Shown here: positions 6,698 through 13,438 of the stretch, one piece after another
Layout: each line of letters starts with the position of its first letter
Numbering within the stretch: the first letter of the stretch is position 1
Assembly (NCBI GenBank): GCA_964601505.1
Contig: CAZRNR010000057.1
Location: forward strand, 1-13,438
Source of the DNA: DRWZ01 sp964601505
GTDB lineage: Bacteria; Calescibacteriota; Calescibacteriia; Calescibacteriales; Calescibacteriaceae
Direction: 5' to 3'
Length of the DNA: 13,438 bases
Program-made: the position numbers and the translations under genes
Notes under the pieces: model-generated
Database searches by the model: none
Seen by the model: only the letters and a program-made list of their open reading frames with translations
What the model was told of the DNA's origin: nothing

Positions 6698-8061
6698 CTA
6701 TTGCTGAATTTCTTCTTTTTCAATCTCTTCTATGAATTTCTGAACTAACTCCATATAGTGTTTTATCTTTTCCACACCTTCTTCGCTTCTTGTTATCCAT
6801 ACTGTTTTCATTTTTGCTCGTTGCGAAAAGTTAATGTTCTTTTCATATATATCTTTTGCAAGGTCAAGCGCTCTTTTTATCTCCTTTAAAAGCTCAGCCA
6901 TATAAATTTGTTTTTCCTGCTCGTTCTTGAGCTCTCTGGGTATAGGAGAAGATGTTATATCTTCAAACAGGTATCTGTAGGTCTCTCCTATCTTGAAGAC
7001 ACCTGCGGTCATCCACCATGGTTGCCTCTCTTTAACTGCTGAAAAATACTCTCTTTGAGCATTTATAAGCTTTTTTACCTTTTCTTTCACTTTTTCTTTA
7101 TCTGTATTTGGGATTAAGACCGCTTCTATAAAATATATATTACCGCGACATAGGTAAATTATCGTTTTCGTCTCATTTTCCTCATTTGGATTTATCATCA
7201 TACCATCTATTTCTGATCGTAACCTTCTTATTATTCCATTTATTTCTCTTAATTTTTGTGTATCTACCTGGTTATGAGAATTTTCTCCCGACATAATCCC
7301 AAAAGATTTTACCCCATTCAGGAGCTCTGAAAGTATTTTTTCTGTTCTTTCAAGAAGTAAAATAGATTGTCCAAATCTTTTCCTCTTTTCATCCGAAAAA
7401 TCTTGAATGTTTATGTTTGTTTCTTTTCCTTGCGCTATCATTATTCTGGCGGCTCTCAGGATTGAATCCTCTTTTATTTCAGGATCATCACTTCTTGCAA
7501 GTTCTTCGTATAATTTAAGAGCATCGTTTTCTTCACCAAGTCTTTCTATGCTCATTGCCAGATTGAACATTGATATATCTTTATATCTCTGATTTGGTGC
7601 ATTTTCAACAAGGACTTTAAAAATTTTAGCGGAAGTCTCTATTTCACCACTTGAATAAAACTGCATCGCTTTTTCAAACATCTCCTCGTATGTTCTTACA
7701 TTCAGTTCCTCCTTGAGGTAATCATATTCGAATATCAATGGTTTCCTTCTGGTTTCTTTTTCTGGTTCTAGTGGTTTGGTTTCTGGTAGTTTAGTTATTT
7801 CATGTTTAACCTCACAATCCTCACACAGAAAGTCTATTTTATTTATATTCTTCGCTCTCTTTGCACAAGAGAATAGAATAACCAGAGCTAAAAAGTATNN
7901 NNNNNNNNNNNNNNNNNNNNNNNNNNNNNNNNNNNNNNNNNNNNNNNNNNNNNNNNNNNNNNNNNNNNNNNNNNNNNNNNNNNNNNNNNNNNNNNNNNTA
8001 TATTCTTCGCTCTCTTTGCACAAGAGAATAGAATAACCAGAGCTAAAAAGTATCTGAACAT
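6698..8061 (-). CDS. TPR-containing lipoprotein (N-terminus split by assembly gap)
   Basis: Read as given, the frame runs into the N gap and a spurious extension. If the duplicated 55 bp and the 100 Ns are collapsed, 155 bp vanish and the frame joins an ATG at 8059-8061. This gives MFRYFLALVILFSC, a clean lipoprotein signal with lipobox LFSC (Cys14), and a protein of about 402 residues. Next come a Cys-Glu-Asp-Cys pair (FLCEDCEVK), a charged proline-rich linker, and tetratricopeptide-like helices (EEMFEKAMQFYSSGEIETSA, FNLAMSIERLGEENDALKLY). A C-terminal helical part follows with KERQPWWMTAGVFKIGETYR and NEQEKQIYMAELL. The C-terminal pattern resembles TPR proteins of Myxococcota, by memory only. 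Partner unknown. TATATT lies 7 nt before the start and there is no SD. The stop abuts the PpiD-like gene. Confidence 0.72.
7844..8053. repeat. Identical 55-bp copies flanking a 100-N scaffold gap (assembly artefact)
   Basis: Bases 7844-7898 and 7999-8053 are identical over all 55 positions, in the same orientation, directly on either side of exactly 100 Ns (7899-7998). Fifty-five is a common de Bruijn k-mer length, and 100 Ns is a standard placeholder for a gap of unknown size. The simplest reading is that two contigs overlapping by one k-mer were joined without merging. Merging them restores a correct lipoprotein start in frame, which supports the artefact reading independently. Confidence 0.9.
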
Positions 8062-8068
8062 CTAAAAA

Positions 8069-8074
8069 AATATA
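8069..8074 (-). promoter_or_regulatory. Candidate -10 box of the TPR lipoprotein gene
   Basis: TATATT on the minus strand ends 7 nt before the proposed ATG at 8061, so transcription would start at or next to the start codon. No good -35 hexamer is visible 16-18 bp upstream. The box is inferred from spacing alone. Confidence 0.3.
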
Positions 8075-8128
8075 GTGCATTTCATAATTTGATAAGAAAG
8101 AAATTGAATCTCTTCTGTTGTTTGTCAT

Positions 8129-8508
8129 GAATAATTTTTGATTGATGCAGGCGGAGGTGAGAAATGAATTATTAGAGAAACAAGAAAAGCGAGAATCAAC
8201 AAAGAAGGTAAAAAGAAGAAGATACTCTCATGGCAAATGATTTGAAATATAAAGAAATAAAAAATATTTCATTCATTTGATGTATTAAGGAAAGGAATTT
8301 GCTCTGTCGCAAACATAGTCATGAAGTGCAAGAGCAGGAACAACAAGTTTCAGATGAGTGTGCATAACCTTCAATTTCTCTCTTTTGTTGTATAACTGTG
8401 CATTATTTCCTTGAGAACTTTAAGTATGATCAATGCAACAAGGCAATATCTTTTCATTCGATAAATTTGATATATTAGGAGATTTTATTATTTATTTTTT
8501 TGTTGAAA
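8129..8508. other. Gene-poor stretch with short open frames, probable relic DNA
   Basis: No gene is recognised in this stretch. A 31-codon plus-strand frame (8145-8240) begins MQAEVRNELLEKQEKRES and ends in a very basic VKRRRYSHGK, loosely like transposase tails. A perfect-looking SD (GGAGGTGA, 8153-8160) precedes an ATG at 8164 that opens only three codons. Frames on both strands are open over about 8261-8395, for example MHTHLKLVVPALALHD on minus and a frame with VLRKGICSVANIVMKC on plus. None has a credible start with a family match. It may be another decayed insertion element. Confidence 0.35.
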
Positions 8509-8514
8509 TATAAT
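8509..8514 (+). promoter_or_regulatory. Candidate -10 box for the membrane-protein gene
   Basis: A consensus TATAAT lies 32 nt before the GTG at 8547, in a T-rich stretch. The -35 position holds only T/A-rich sequence without a TTGACA match. The gene begins after a long gap, so a promoter is expected near here. Confidence 0.35.
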
Positions 8515-8546
8515 CTGCAAGGATTTAAATTTAATTTGGTTTTGAA

Positions 8547-9905
8547 GTGAGGTTAATCATAATTTATGCTCTGATATTTTCTTTTATTACTATTTTGCTT
8601 TTCACAAAAAATCCAAAGATATCTGGTAGAGTTGAGTTAGTTAAGTCCGCTGTTGGAATTAAATTAGATAATGGAAAAATTGCTCCAGTATTTTATCAGG
8701 ATATAGGTTATAGCCCGGATTCTTTCTCGTTAAATATAGGGAATGTTTTTTTCCCTCTAACTGTTGGACCTTATGAAAGTTTCCTTTCACTACTCCTTCA
8801 ATTTCCTTTTTCTCATTCTATATACTTGATGCTTGCTTTTAATATCATCTTGGGAATAATTTTGATTATTTTGAGCTTTTATGCTTCAGGAAATTTGATA
8901 AGCCCACTCCTTGTTGCTTTATCTTTGCTTTCTGTTTCTCCCCTAATTGATAGAAATTCATATTATATCGGCTCGGTTTCTGTTTTAGTTGGTTTTATGA
9001 TGATTTGGAAAAAGGAAAATCAGATTTTTCCTTTTATCTTGCTACTTACGATGTTGATAAATCTGAAGTTAGGAATTTCTTTATTTTTTGTTTCTGTTTT
9101 GTATTCTTTGGTTGAGCGAGAGAAATTTTGGACATCTTCCACTTTATATGCTATTTTAGGGGCTCTTCCATCAGTTATTTCATATTTATATTCTTCTCAT
9201 ATATATTCAAACATTAATTATGTTATATCACCACCGAATTTTACATTCATAAAGTTTGAGAAGCAAGATATCATATACTACTTGCTGATACTAATTCCTG
9301 TGCTCTCATATATGTTGAAAAAAGATATGAAATATATGTATTTTCTATCATTTATCGTGTCCCTTTTCATTACTGAACTTATATTTCATTCCCAAGATGA
9401 TTTCAAGTTTCTTCCGTCTATAGTTGTTTCTGCTGTTGCGCTTGGAGAGGTTTTCAGGGAAGTAAAGTCAAAACTGCTTTTCATCGCTCTAATACTTGCA
9501 TTCCTCCCAGTAGAGATTTATAACTTTCTTAGTAAGAAGAGGAATTACTATCCATATAATTTTGTTAAGGAACTTTCAGATTACCTTTTAGATAACAATG
9601 TTCGTAATCCGGTTCTTTTATGTGATGTCCCTCTTTTTACAGTTAGTCGCGGAGAACTGAACCCTATTCGCTGGACTTACATCTGGGATTTTGTCAAGGA
9701 GAAAGAAAAATATAAAGATAAAGATTTGAGAGATCTACAAGCACTGGTTTTAAAAATGCAAAAGGGAAGATACATAGCGATTTGCTCTGATAAAGATGAT
9801 TATGATGAAGTAAATATGATCGGGATAAAACATCATATCAATGTGAGAAGAATAAAGGATATTCCAGATAATAATGGACTATTTATTGTTGCTCGTATTC
9901 ATTGA
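8547..9905 (+). CDS. Polytopic membrane protein, unknown (GT-C glycosyltransferase-like topology possible)
   Basis: The 452-residue protein begins with a GTG codon and a membrane helix (MRLIIIYALIFSFITILLF). A first extracytoplasmic loop of about 60 residues follows (YSPDSFSLNIGNVFFPLTV). Then come some eight to ten hydrophobic segments up to about residue 330, and a soluble C-terminal part of about 120 residues with LNPIRWTYIWDFVKEKEKY. A long first loop, many helices and a C-terminal periplasmic domain recall GT-C glycosyltransferases such as the GT39/ArnT group. However, no clear Asp-Glu or Asp-Asp catalytic pair is visible in the loop, so I leave the function open. It has no SD; AAGGA at 8519 is too far upstream. 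An inverted repeat overlaps its stop codon. Confidence 0.7.
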   Translation: MRLIIIYALIFSFITILLFTKNPKISGRVELVKSAVGIKLDNGKIAPVFYQDIGYSPDSFSLNIGNVFFPLTVGPYESFLSLLLQFPFSHSIYLMLAFNIILGIILIILSFYASGNLISPLLVALSLLSVSPLIDRNSYYIGSVSVLVGFMMIWKKENQIFPFILLLTMLINLKLGISLFFVSVLYSLVEREKFWTSSTLYAILGALPSVISYLYSSHIYSNINYVISPPNFTFIKFEKQDIIYYLLILIPVLSYMLKKDMKYMYFLSFIVSLFITELIFHSQDDFKFLPSIVVSAVALGEVFREVKSKLLFIALILAFLPVEIYNFLSKKRNYYPYNFVKELSDYLLDNNVRNPVLLCDVPLFTVSRGELNPIRWTYIWDFVKEKEKYKDKDLRDLQALVLKMQKGRYIAICSDKDDYDEVNMIGIKHHINVRRIKDIPDNNGLFIVARIH

Positions 9906-9920
9906 AGGCTAATCTTCAAT
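9901..9920. terminator. 7-bp inverted repeat at the stop codon, possible terminator
   Basis: ATTGAAG and CTTCAAT form a perfect 7-bp stem around the 6-nt loop GCTAAT, overlapping the stop codon of the membrane-protein gene. The stem is A/T-rich and the next long T tract begins only at about 9944. Intrinsic termination is therefore possible but not clear. It would lie between two converging reading frames. Confidence 0.3.
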
Positions 9921-10073
9921 CTCTATATCTTCTGACGAGTCGTATTTTTTGTTGATTTTATTTTTTAGCTTTTTATTTTTTTTCTTTTTTTTTAACATAA
10001 ATTTAGCAAGAAGTCCCAATTTTCTATAGGGTGGAGATGAATCGCAAAAACTTGATAAGAAGTCAGTTTCTGA
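9909..10073 (-). pseudogene. 3' tail of a truncated gene (54 codons, Lys-rich then acidic end)
   Basis: An open frame without a good start ends in TAG three bases from the stop of the convergent membrane-protein gene. Close tail-to-tail spacing is how genuine genes meet elsewhere in this window. It reads FLSSFCDSSPPYRKLGLLAK, then an intensely basic MLKKKKKNKKLKNKINKK, then an acidic DSSEDIEIED. It is closed upstream by TAA at 10074-10076, just before the TnpB-type element end. The likeliest reading is the C-terminus of a gene whose 5' part was lost when the element inserted or the region rearranged. A short gene from the internal ATG (29 codons) is an alternative. The A-rich lysine codons explain the long T tracts on the plus strand at 9944-9992. 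Confidence 0.4.
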
Positions 10074-10091
10074 TTATAAATTGTAATATAT

Positions 10092-10217
10092 AACCCTGAT
10101 AACCAAAGGGTTGGGCTCACGCACCTTACAGATGGTAGGGCAGGGACTGCCCGAACTGTGGAGAGGTGAAAAACCTTGTTGAAGCAGGAAGCTCCATCTT
10201 TTATAAGAGTAGTTCAC
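10092..10217 (+). mobile_element. Orphan 3' end of an IS200/IS605-type element (TnpB tail plus omega-RNA/right-end-like sequence)
   Basis: GAAGCAGGAAGCTCC at 10181-10195, followed about 15 nt later by AGTAGTTCAC, is the string that characteristically follows tnpB in many IS605-type elements and forms the guide-RNA scaffold and right end. Before it are a 6-bp hairpin (AACCCT/AGGGTT, 10092-10112) and a perfect GGGCAG-GGA-CTGCCC hairpin (10138-10152). The frame from 10101 to the TGA at 10167-10169 reads NQRVGLTHLTDGRAGTAR, like a degenerate TnpB C-terminus. The nuclease body, tnpA and a left end are absent. It is a decayed element, a tiny non-autonomous derivative, or a retained RNA. Identification rests on remembered sequence patterns. 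Confidence 0.65.
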
Positions 10218-10385
10218 CCTGGTATTTCTGATTCTCATATATTATGTAATTATTTTTAAATAAATTAAATAAATATAAATTAATATGTTTCCCATTATTT
10301 TGTAAAGGACGATTTTTTGAAAGTTCAAAATAGGAAATTTTTACGATTCTTGGCTTTATAGATTGGAATGATGGCTAATAATTTT

Positions 10386-10399
10386 TGAACGTTCGTTCA
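10386..10399. promoter_or_regulatory. TetR-type operator candidate (TGAACG-TT-CGTTCA)
   Basis: Perfect 6-bp half-sites are separated by 2 bp. The symmetry and sequence are of the kind bound by TetR-family dimers. The site lies 27 bp upstream of a predicted -35 box and 69 bp upstream of the secreted-protein ATG. No regulator gene is in the window. Confidence 0.45.
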
Positions 10400-10426
10400 T
10401 TTTTCTGGTAATGCTTGAGCAAAAAA

Positions 10427-10455
10427 TTGTATTTACATAAAAATGTGATTATAAT
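10427..10455 (+). promoter_or_regulatory. Sigma-70-like promoter of the large secreted protein gene
   Basis: TTGTAT (10427-10432) and a consensus TATAAT (10450-10455) are 17 bp apart. Transcription from about 10462 would leave a leader of about 7 nt before the ATG at 10469. This also argues against the in-frame TTG at 10415, which lies upstream of the promoter. Confidence 0.5.
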
Positions 10456-10468
10456 ATTTTTTTACAAG

Positions 10469-13081
10469 ATGAAAATTTTAACTAAAAGATTTTCATCGCC
10501 CATTATTTTAACCTCTTTCCTTTTGTTCATCTTTTTGATTTATGTAAATAAAAGTTATAGTCATAATGTCAATTGTAATTCGTCATCAGGTTGCGTAGGG
10601 AGTATATGGGTACATCTTGAACCAGGTTTTATATCCTGGCTTAGTACCCAGTGTTCAAATATTTTTACATCTACAAATTTTAGAAATCTTCTGAGGTGTC
10701 TTCTTCAAAAGGCAACAGGAAATCAAACCCAAAATGCCCACTGCCGATGTAAAGAAAGTCCAAATGACTGTACACTGAGTGAACCATATAACCCCAGGAA
10801 CTTTCTGAGCTCACCCTTTACTCTATCAATACCACAACCCATAACTATAAATTCAATAAGAGTTCTCAATTGGACCATAAATAACCTGACCTGTAGTATA
10901 AATGTGGTAAATGGAGGAGATCCATGCCCTGGTTATTACCCACTTTTCTCAGATTATATACGTATAGCAGGAAATGTTCAGATAACAGCTCAAATAGAGG
11001 TTGTTGTAGATGAAAGGGCGTTTCAGGGAGGAGTAGCAAACGAAACATATATCGGAAATGTGGTGTTAACCGCCCCTATTGAAATGGGCTTTAATTTTTT
11101 CCTCAGACATGTTGAAGGATTCTTTACTTCAGTAGATCTTCAGGCATGTGTGGGGAATACTTTACAAGATCTTTCACTTTCATTAGCTTACATAACATTG
11201 GGGAATGTTACAAGGTTGACTTTGCAGTGGACGACCTTACCTCCTGCAACACATCCTCGCAAACTTGCTAAGCTCATATCCTTTATAGAAATTCAGCTTA
11301 GGTACCAAGCTTTCAATCAAACTCTTTTTACTACTCTTCCCGTTGCACAAAGACCTTATATCGGACCACTTTCTGTCTTTGATCTCATGCAGTGGCTTGG
11401 AACAGATACGATACTCACACCAGTGATAAGGTCATGCAGGAGCGGAGGTAAAATAAGCTGGATTCAGGGGGGTAATATATACTATGATCTTGGTGTAGAA
11501 ACAGCTTTCTGTACTGACCCTGGTTTTGCTCAGATCAGAGGTTCGGTAGATATAGATTTAGATTATGATGATGTTCCTGGTGTAGCAGGGGGGGATCCAG
11601 GAACGCGTGGATGTGGTTGCCCTGCTGTAACCGGGAGCGCTACTACACCATGTGGGGGGTCACATATCTGCGGTGCTATACATTGTTCCTTCTTTCAAAG
11701 ACTGTTTTGCTTACTGGTAAATGAAAGGGTTTTAGATCTTGAAGATCCTCCTGGCTCGGGGATACCAATATCTAAAAATTCTCCAGGTCTTGGGGAAATA
11801 CTTGGAGGAATAATCGGAACTTGTGAGTTTTGGTCCACTCTTATCCCCCGGGTTAAATCTTTTTGCCCTCAGGGTTCAGGGAAGCTTATGGGTATAAGAG
11901 CTGTTCCGGTAAATTGCGGCAATGTCCAGTGTGGTGTTAATGTACTGCGACCTCAGAGCGGTTCTCTTGTGAACTATCCGACTGATTTGAGCTTCAGTAT
12001 ACGGTATGATTTTGAGTTCTGGATAAATGATGGTGGTTGGAGAAGGCTTTTTTCATTTAATCCACTTGAGATAATTGTTGGGTTGAATTTGGCATGGTGG
12101 CGATGTGCATCCGGGCCACGATGTAATACTACGCTTGGGAGAGTGCTTTACGCAGGCCTTGTTATAGACCCAAATATACTGGGAGTACAAACAGACTCAA
12201 CTCATCCATCTTTTCCAGGTCCTTCTGGATGGAATCAGATTGTTGCTGATCTTGTCGGAGTTATACTGAACGGTAACTTATTTGCAGGTGGATGGGTTGG
12301 GACTCAGTTACTTCCAGTGATGCTTGATCCAGATGCACTACTTGCGAATCCTCCAAACCTAGACCCTGTCCCAAACGCGTCTTACACGCCAGGAAGCTTC
12401 TCAGAACCAAATCTTACTTCAAGCTTTGATGTCAACAACAACTTTTTCCGTGTGAGGTTCGATATAACTGGCACTACAAGTGGGGGTTGGTTTACCGACT
12501 TTATAGATAAGCAAATAGGAGTTGCTCCAAGATTTCCGGTATTGGATACACTTTTGGTTTACAAATCTGAACCATCTCCATATGGAATTGAGATTAAAGT
12601 AGAAGCTAAGGGAACAGAAAATCCTATATTCTATTATTCTGTGGATGGTGGAGCATGGAGATTGCAAGCTTCTTCTCTATTCAAGCTCGGACCGTTTACA
12701 GAGGGTAAACACACCATAAAAATCTTTGCAGCGGACATGGAAAAACAGATTATCGATGAATCTCCGCTGACTATTGAATTTCTTGTTGATTCAGTTGGTC
12801 CTGACATATATACGAATATTCAAGATGTTATCCCAAGGGATTTCGTTGTGGTAGTTAAAACTATAGATATGTTCACCCCAGAGGATAAGATCCGTATATC
12901 TTATAGCGTTGATGATGCTGAATTCTCACATTGGACTACGGAAAAGAGAATTCATCTTTCTCTATCACCAGGTCAGCATAAAATTAAAATAAGAGCGATT
13001 GACGAAAATGGAAACATAAGCTTATTTGAAAAAACATTTATGGTTCAGGAATTTGAAAATTTTGGATGTGCAGGGGGCTAA
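10469..13081 (+). CDS. Large secreted cysteine-rich protein with C-terminal Ig-like repeats and GCAGG end
   Basis: The ATG at 10469 gives a textbook signal peptide: MKILTKRF, a hydrophobic core FLLFIFLIY, and likely cleavage after Ser-Tyr-Ser (about residue 31). The mature chain of about 840 residues has some 25 cysteines, including HCRC, RGCGC and WRCASGPRC clusters, so disulfides are likely. The N-terminal half has alternating beta-type segments (DYIRIAGNVQITAQIEVVVD, YIGNVVLTAPIEMGF). Fold unknown; a lipid-binding TULIP-like fold is one guess. Residues about 705-860 hold two beta-sandwich repeats with a shared plan, YYSVDGGAWR...EGKHTIKIFAADM and SYSVDDAEF...PGQHKIKIRAIDENGN. The chain ends FENFGCAGG, which could be a lineage-specific sorting or lipid-attachment signal. 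It has no SD, and an operator-like repeat lies upstream. Confidence 0.8.
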   Translation: MKILTKRFSSPIILTSFLLFIFLIYVNKSYSHNVNCNSSSGCVGSIWVHLEPGFISWLSTQCSNIFTSTNFRNLLRCLLQKATGNQTQNAHCRCKESPNDCTLSEPYNPRNFLSSPFTLSIPQPITINSIRVLNWTINNLTCSINVVNGGDPCPGYYPLFSDYIRIAGNVQITAQIEVVVDERAFQGGVANETYIGNVVLTAPIEMGFNFFLRHVEGFFTSVDLQACVGNTLQDLSLSLAYITLGNVTRLTLQWTTLPPATHPRKLAKLISFIEIQLRYQAFNQTLFTTLPVAQRPYIGPLSVFDLMQWLGTDTILTPVIRSCRSGGKISWIQGGNIYYDLGVETAFCTDPGFAQIRGSVDIDLDYDDVPGVAGGDPGTRGCGCPAVTGSATTPCGGSHICGAIHCSFFQRLFCLLVNERVLDLEDPPGSGIPISKNSPGLGEILGGIIGTCEFWSTLIPRVKSFCPQGSGKLMGIRAVPVNCGNVQCGVNVLRPQSGSLVNYPTDLSFSIRYDFEFWINDGGWRRLFSFNPLEIIVGLNLAWWRCASGPRCNTTLGRVLYAGLVIDPNILGVQTDSTHPSFPGPSGWNQIVADLVGVILNGNLFAGGWVGTQLLPVMLDPDALLANPPNLDPVPNASYTPGSFSEPNLTSSFDVNNNFFRVRFDITGTTSGGWFTDFIDKQIGVAPRFPVLDTLLVYKSEPSPYGIEIKVEAKGTENPIFYYSVDGGAWRLQASSLFKLGPFTEGKHTIKIFAADMEKQIIDESPLTIEFLVDSVGPDIYTNIQDVIPRDFVVVVKTIDMFTPEDKIRISYSVDDAEFSHWTTEKRIHLSLSPGQHKIKIRAIDENGNISLFEKTFMVQEFENFGCAGG

Positions 13082-13191
13082 ATAAGATGAGTTTTTTGTT
13101 AGTGTTATTTAGTAATATGAAATTTTCTTTTTATTAAATTTTTTAGTAAGTTATTATGATGAAGAACGGTAGAGTATTTCTGGGAGAGAAA

Positions 13192-13438
13192 ATGAAAGGA
13201 AGAATAAAGTATTATAAAGTACTATTAGCTCTAATTTTATCCCTTGGTATTCTTGTATCCTATTACTTATTTAGTACAAAAGGGAGTGAAAAGGCAGCGT
13301 ATACATGGGAGGGATCGTGGGAAGATTGGGAAGGAGTAGAAGGCTTTTTATACGAAAACAATATAACATACGCTACTGCAATCGGAGGTATTGAGCTTGT
13401 ATGTATGTCATACCCTGTTGAGAATACTCGGGATCCAA
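13192..13438 (+). CDS. Partial CDS, N-terminus of a membrane-anchored or exported protein
   Basis: The frame is open to the window edge. The ATG at 13192 is preceded by GGGAGAG at an 8-9 nt spacing, a good SD, and starts MKGRIKYYKVLLALILSL followed by GILVSYYLF, a clear signal anchor or signal peptide. In-frame ATGs at 13156 and 13159 would add a polar extension without an SD. The exported part seen so far is rich in Trp and acidic residues (TWEGSWEDWEGVEGF). Its family is not recognisable from 82 residues. It follows the large secreted-protein gene on the same strand after 110 bp and may be related to it in function. Confidence 0.65.
   Translation, partial: MKGRIKYYKVLLALILSLGILVSYYLFSTKGSEKAAYTWEGSWEDWEGVEGFLYENNITYATAIGGIELVCMSYPVENTRDP

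Noticed and set aside
8062..8128. Extension of the TPR gene to an ATG at 8128 through the N gap
   Set aside because: It exists only because the gap length happens to keep a frame open through Ns; collapsing the duplicate gives a proper lipoprotein start at 8061.
3..8155. TTGATTGATGC appears both at the window start and at about 8138-8148
   Set aside because: The 11-bp match does not extend on either side and is expected by chance in AT-rich DNA.
9944..9992. Long T tracts as a strong terminator or a repeat
   Set aside because: They are the complement of lysine codons in a minus-strand frame, and no stable GC stem precedes them.
10415..10468. TTG start adding 18 residues to the secreted protein
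   Set aside because: The ATG at 10469 begins a clean signal peptide, and a good promoter lies between the two.
1..13438. CRISPR array, tRNA or rRNA genes
   Set aside because: No regularly spaced repeats, tRNA T-loop or rRNA-like conserved strings were seen on either strand.

Overview
This is an AT-rich, densely packed stretch of chromosome from an uncultured diderm (Gram-negative-type) bacterium. An MlaE-type permease, a PpiD/SurA-like chaperone and a lipoprotein signal all imply an outer membrane. The Memo-family protein with an N-terminal winged-helix-like domain, the DUF3108 protein, the TPR lipoprotein and the cysteine-rich secreted protein resemble families common in the Deltaproteobacteria/Myxococcota sphere. 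That placement is inference from remembered family patterns. The 100-N gap flanked by a 55-bp duplicate shows that the sequence is a short-read scaffold.

Layout. 98-2043: a Memo-like metalloprotein followed by a DUF3108 protein. 2044-3289: about 1.2 kb of decayed mobile DNA holding a transposase C-terminus with a perfect YREK signature, frameshifted transposase-like pieces on the other strand, and an intact 38-codon ORF with a strong Shine-Dalgarno (SD) site. 3290-8061: a compact block with a class IV aminotransferase/lyase, a convergent and slightly overlapping MlaE permease, a divergent pair made of a stand-alone LeuA regulatory domain and a PpiD-like chaperone, and a convergent TPR lipoprotein. 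8062-8546: non-coding or relic DNA. 8547-9905: a polytopic membrane protein. 9909-10414: the 3' tail of a truncated gene, an orphan TnpB-type element end (omega-RNA-like), then a promoter region with a TetR-type inverted repeat. 10469-13081: a large secreted cysteine-rich protein with two Ig-like repeats and a Gly-Cys-Ala-Gly-Gly end. From 13192: the start of another membrane-anchored protein, cut by the window edge.

Most intact genes lack an SD sequence, and several have a TATAAT-like box only 5-13 nt before the start codon, suggesting leaderless or very short-leader mRNAs. The few strong SD sites lie in front of small or unusual ORFs. No complete new defence or metabolic system is visible. 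The best leads are the orphan TnpB-type RNA end, the 38-aa SD-driven peptide, the stand-alone LeuA domain, the large secreted protein with its operator-like repeat, and the scaffold artefact, which must be corrected to see the true lipoprotein.
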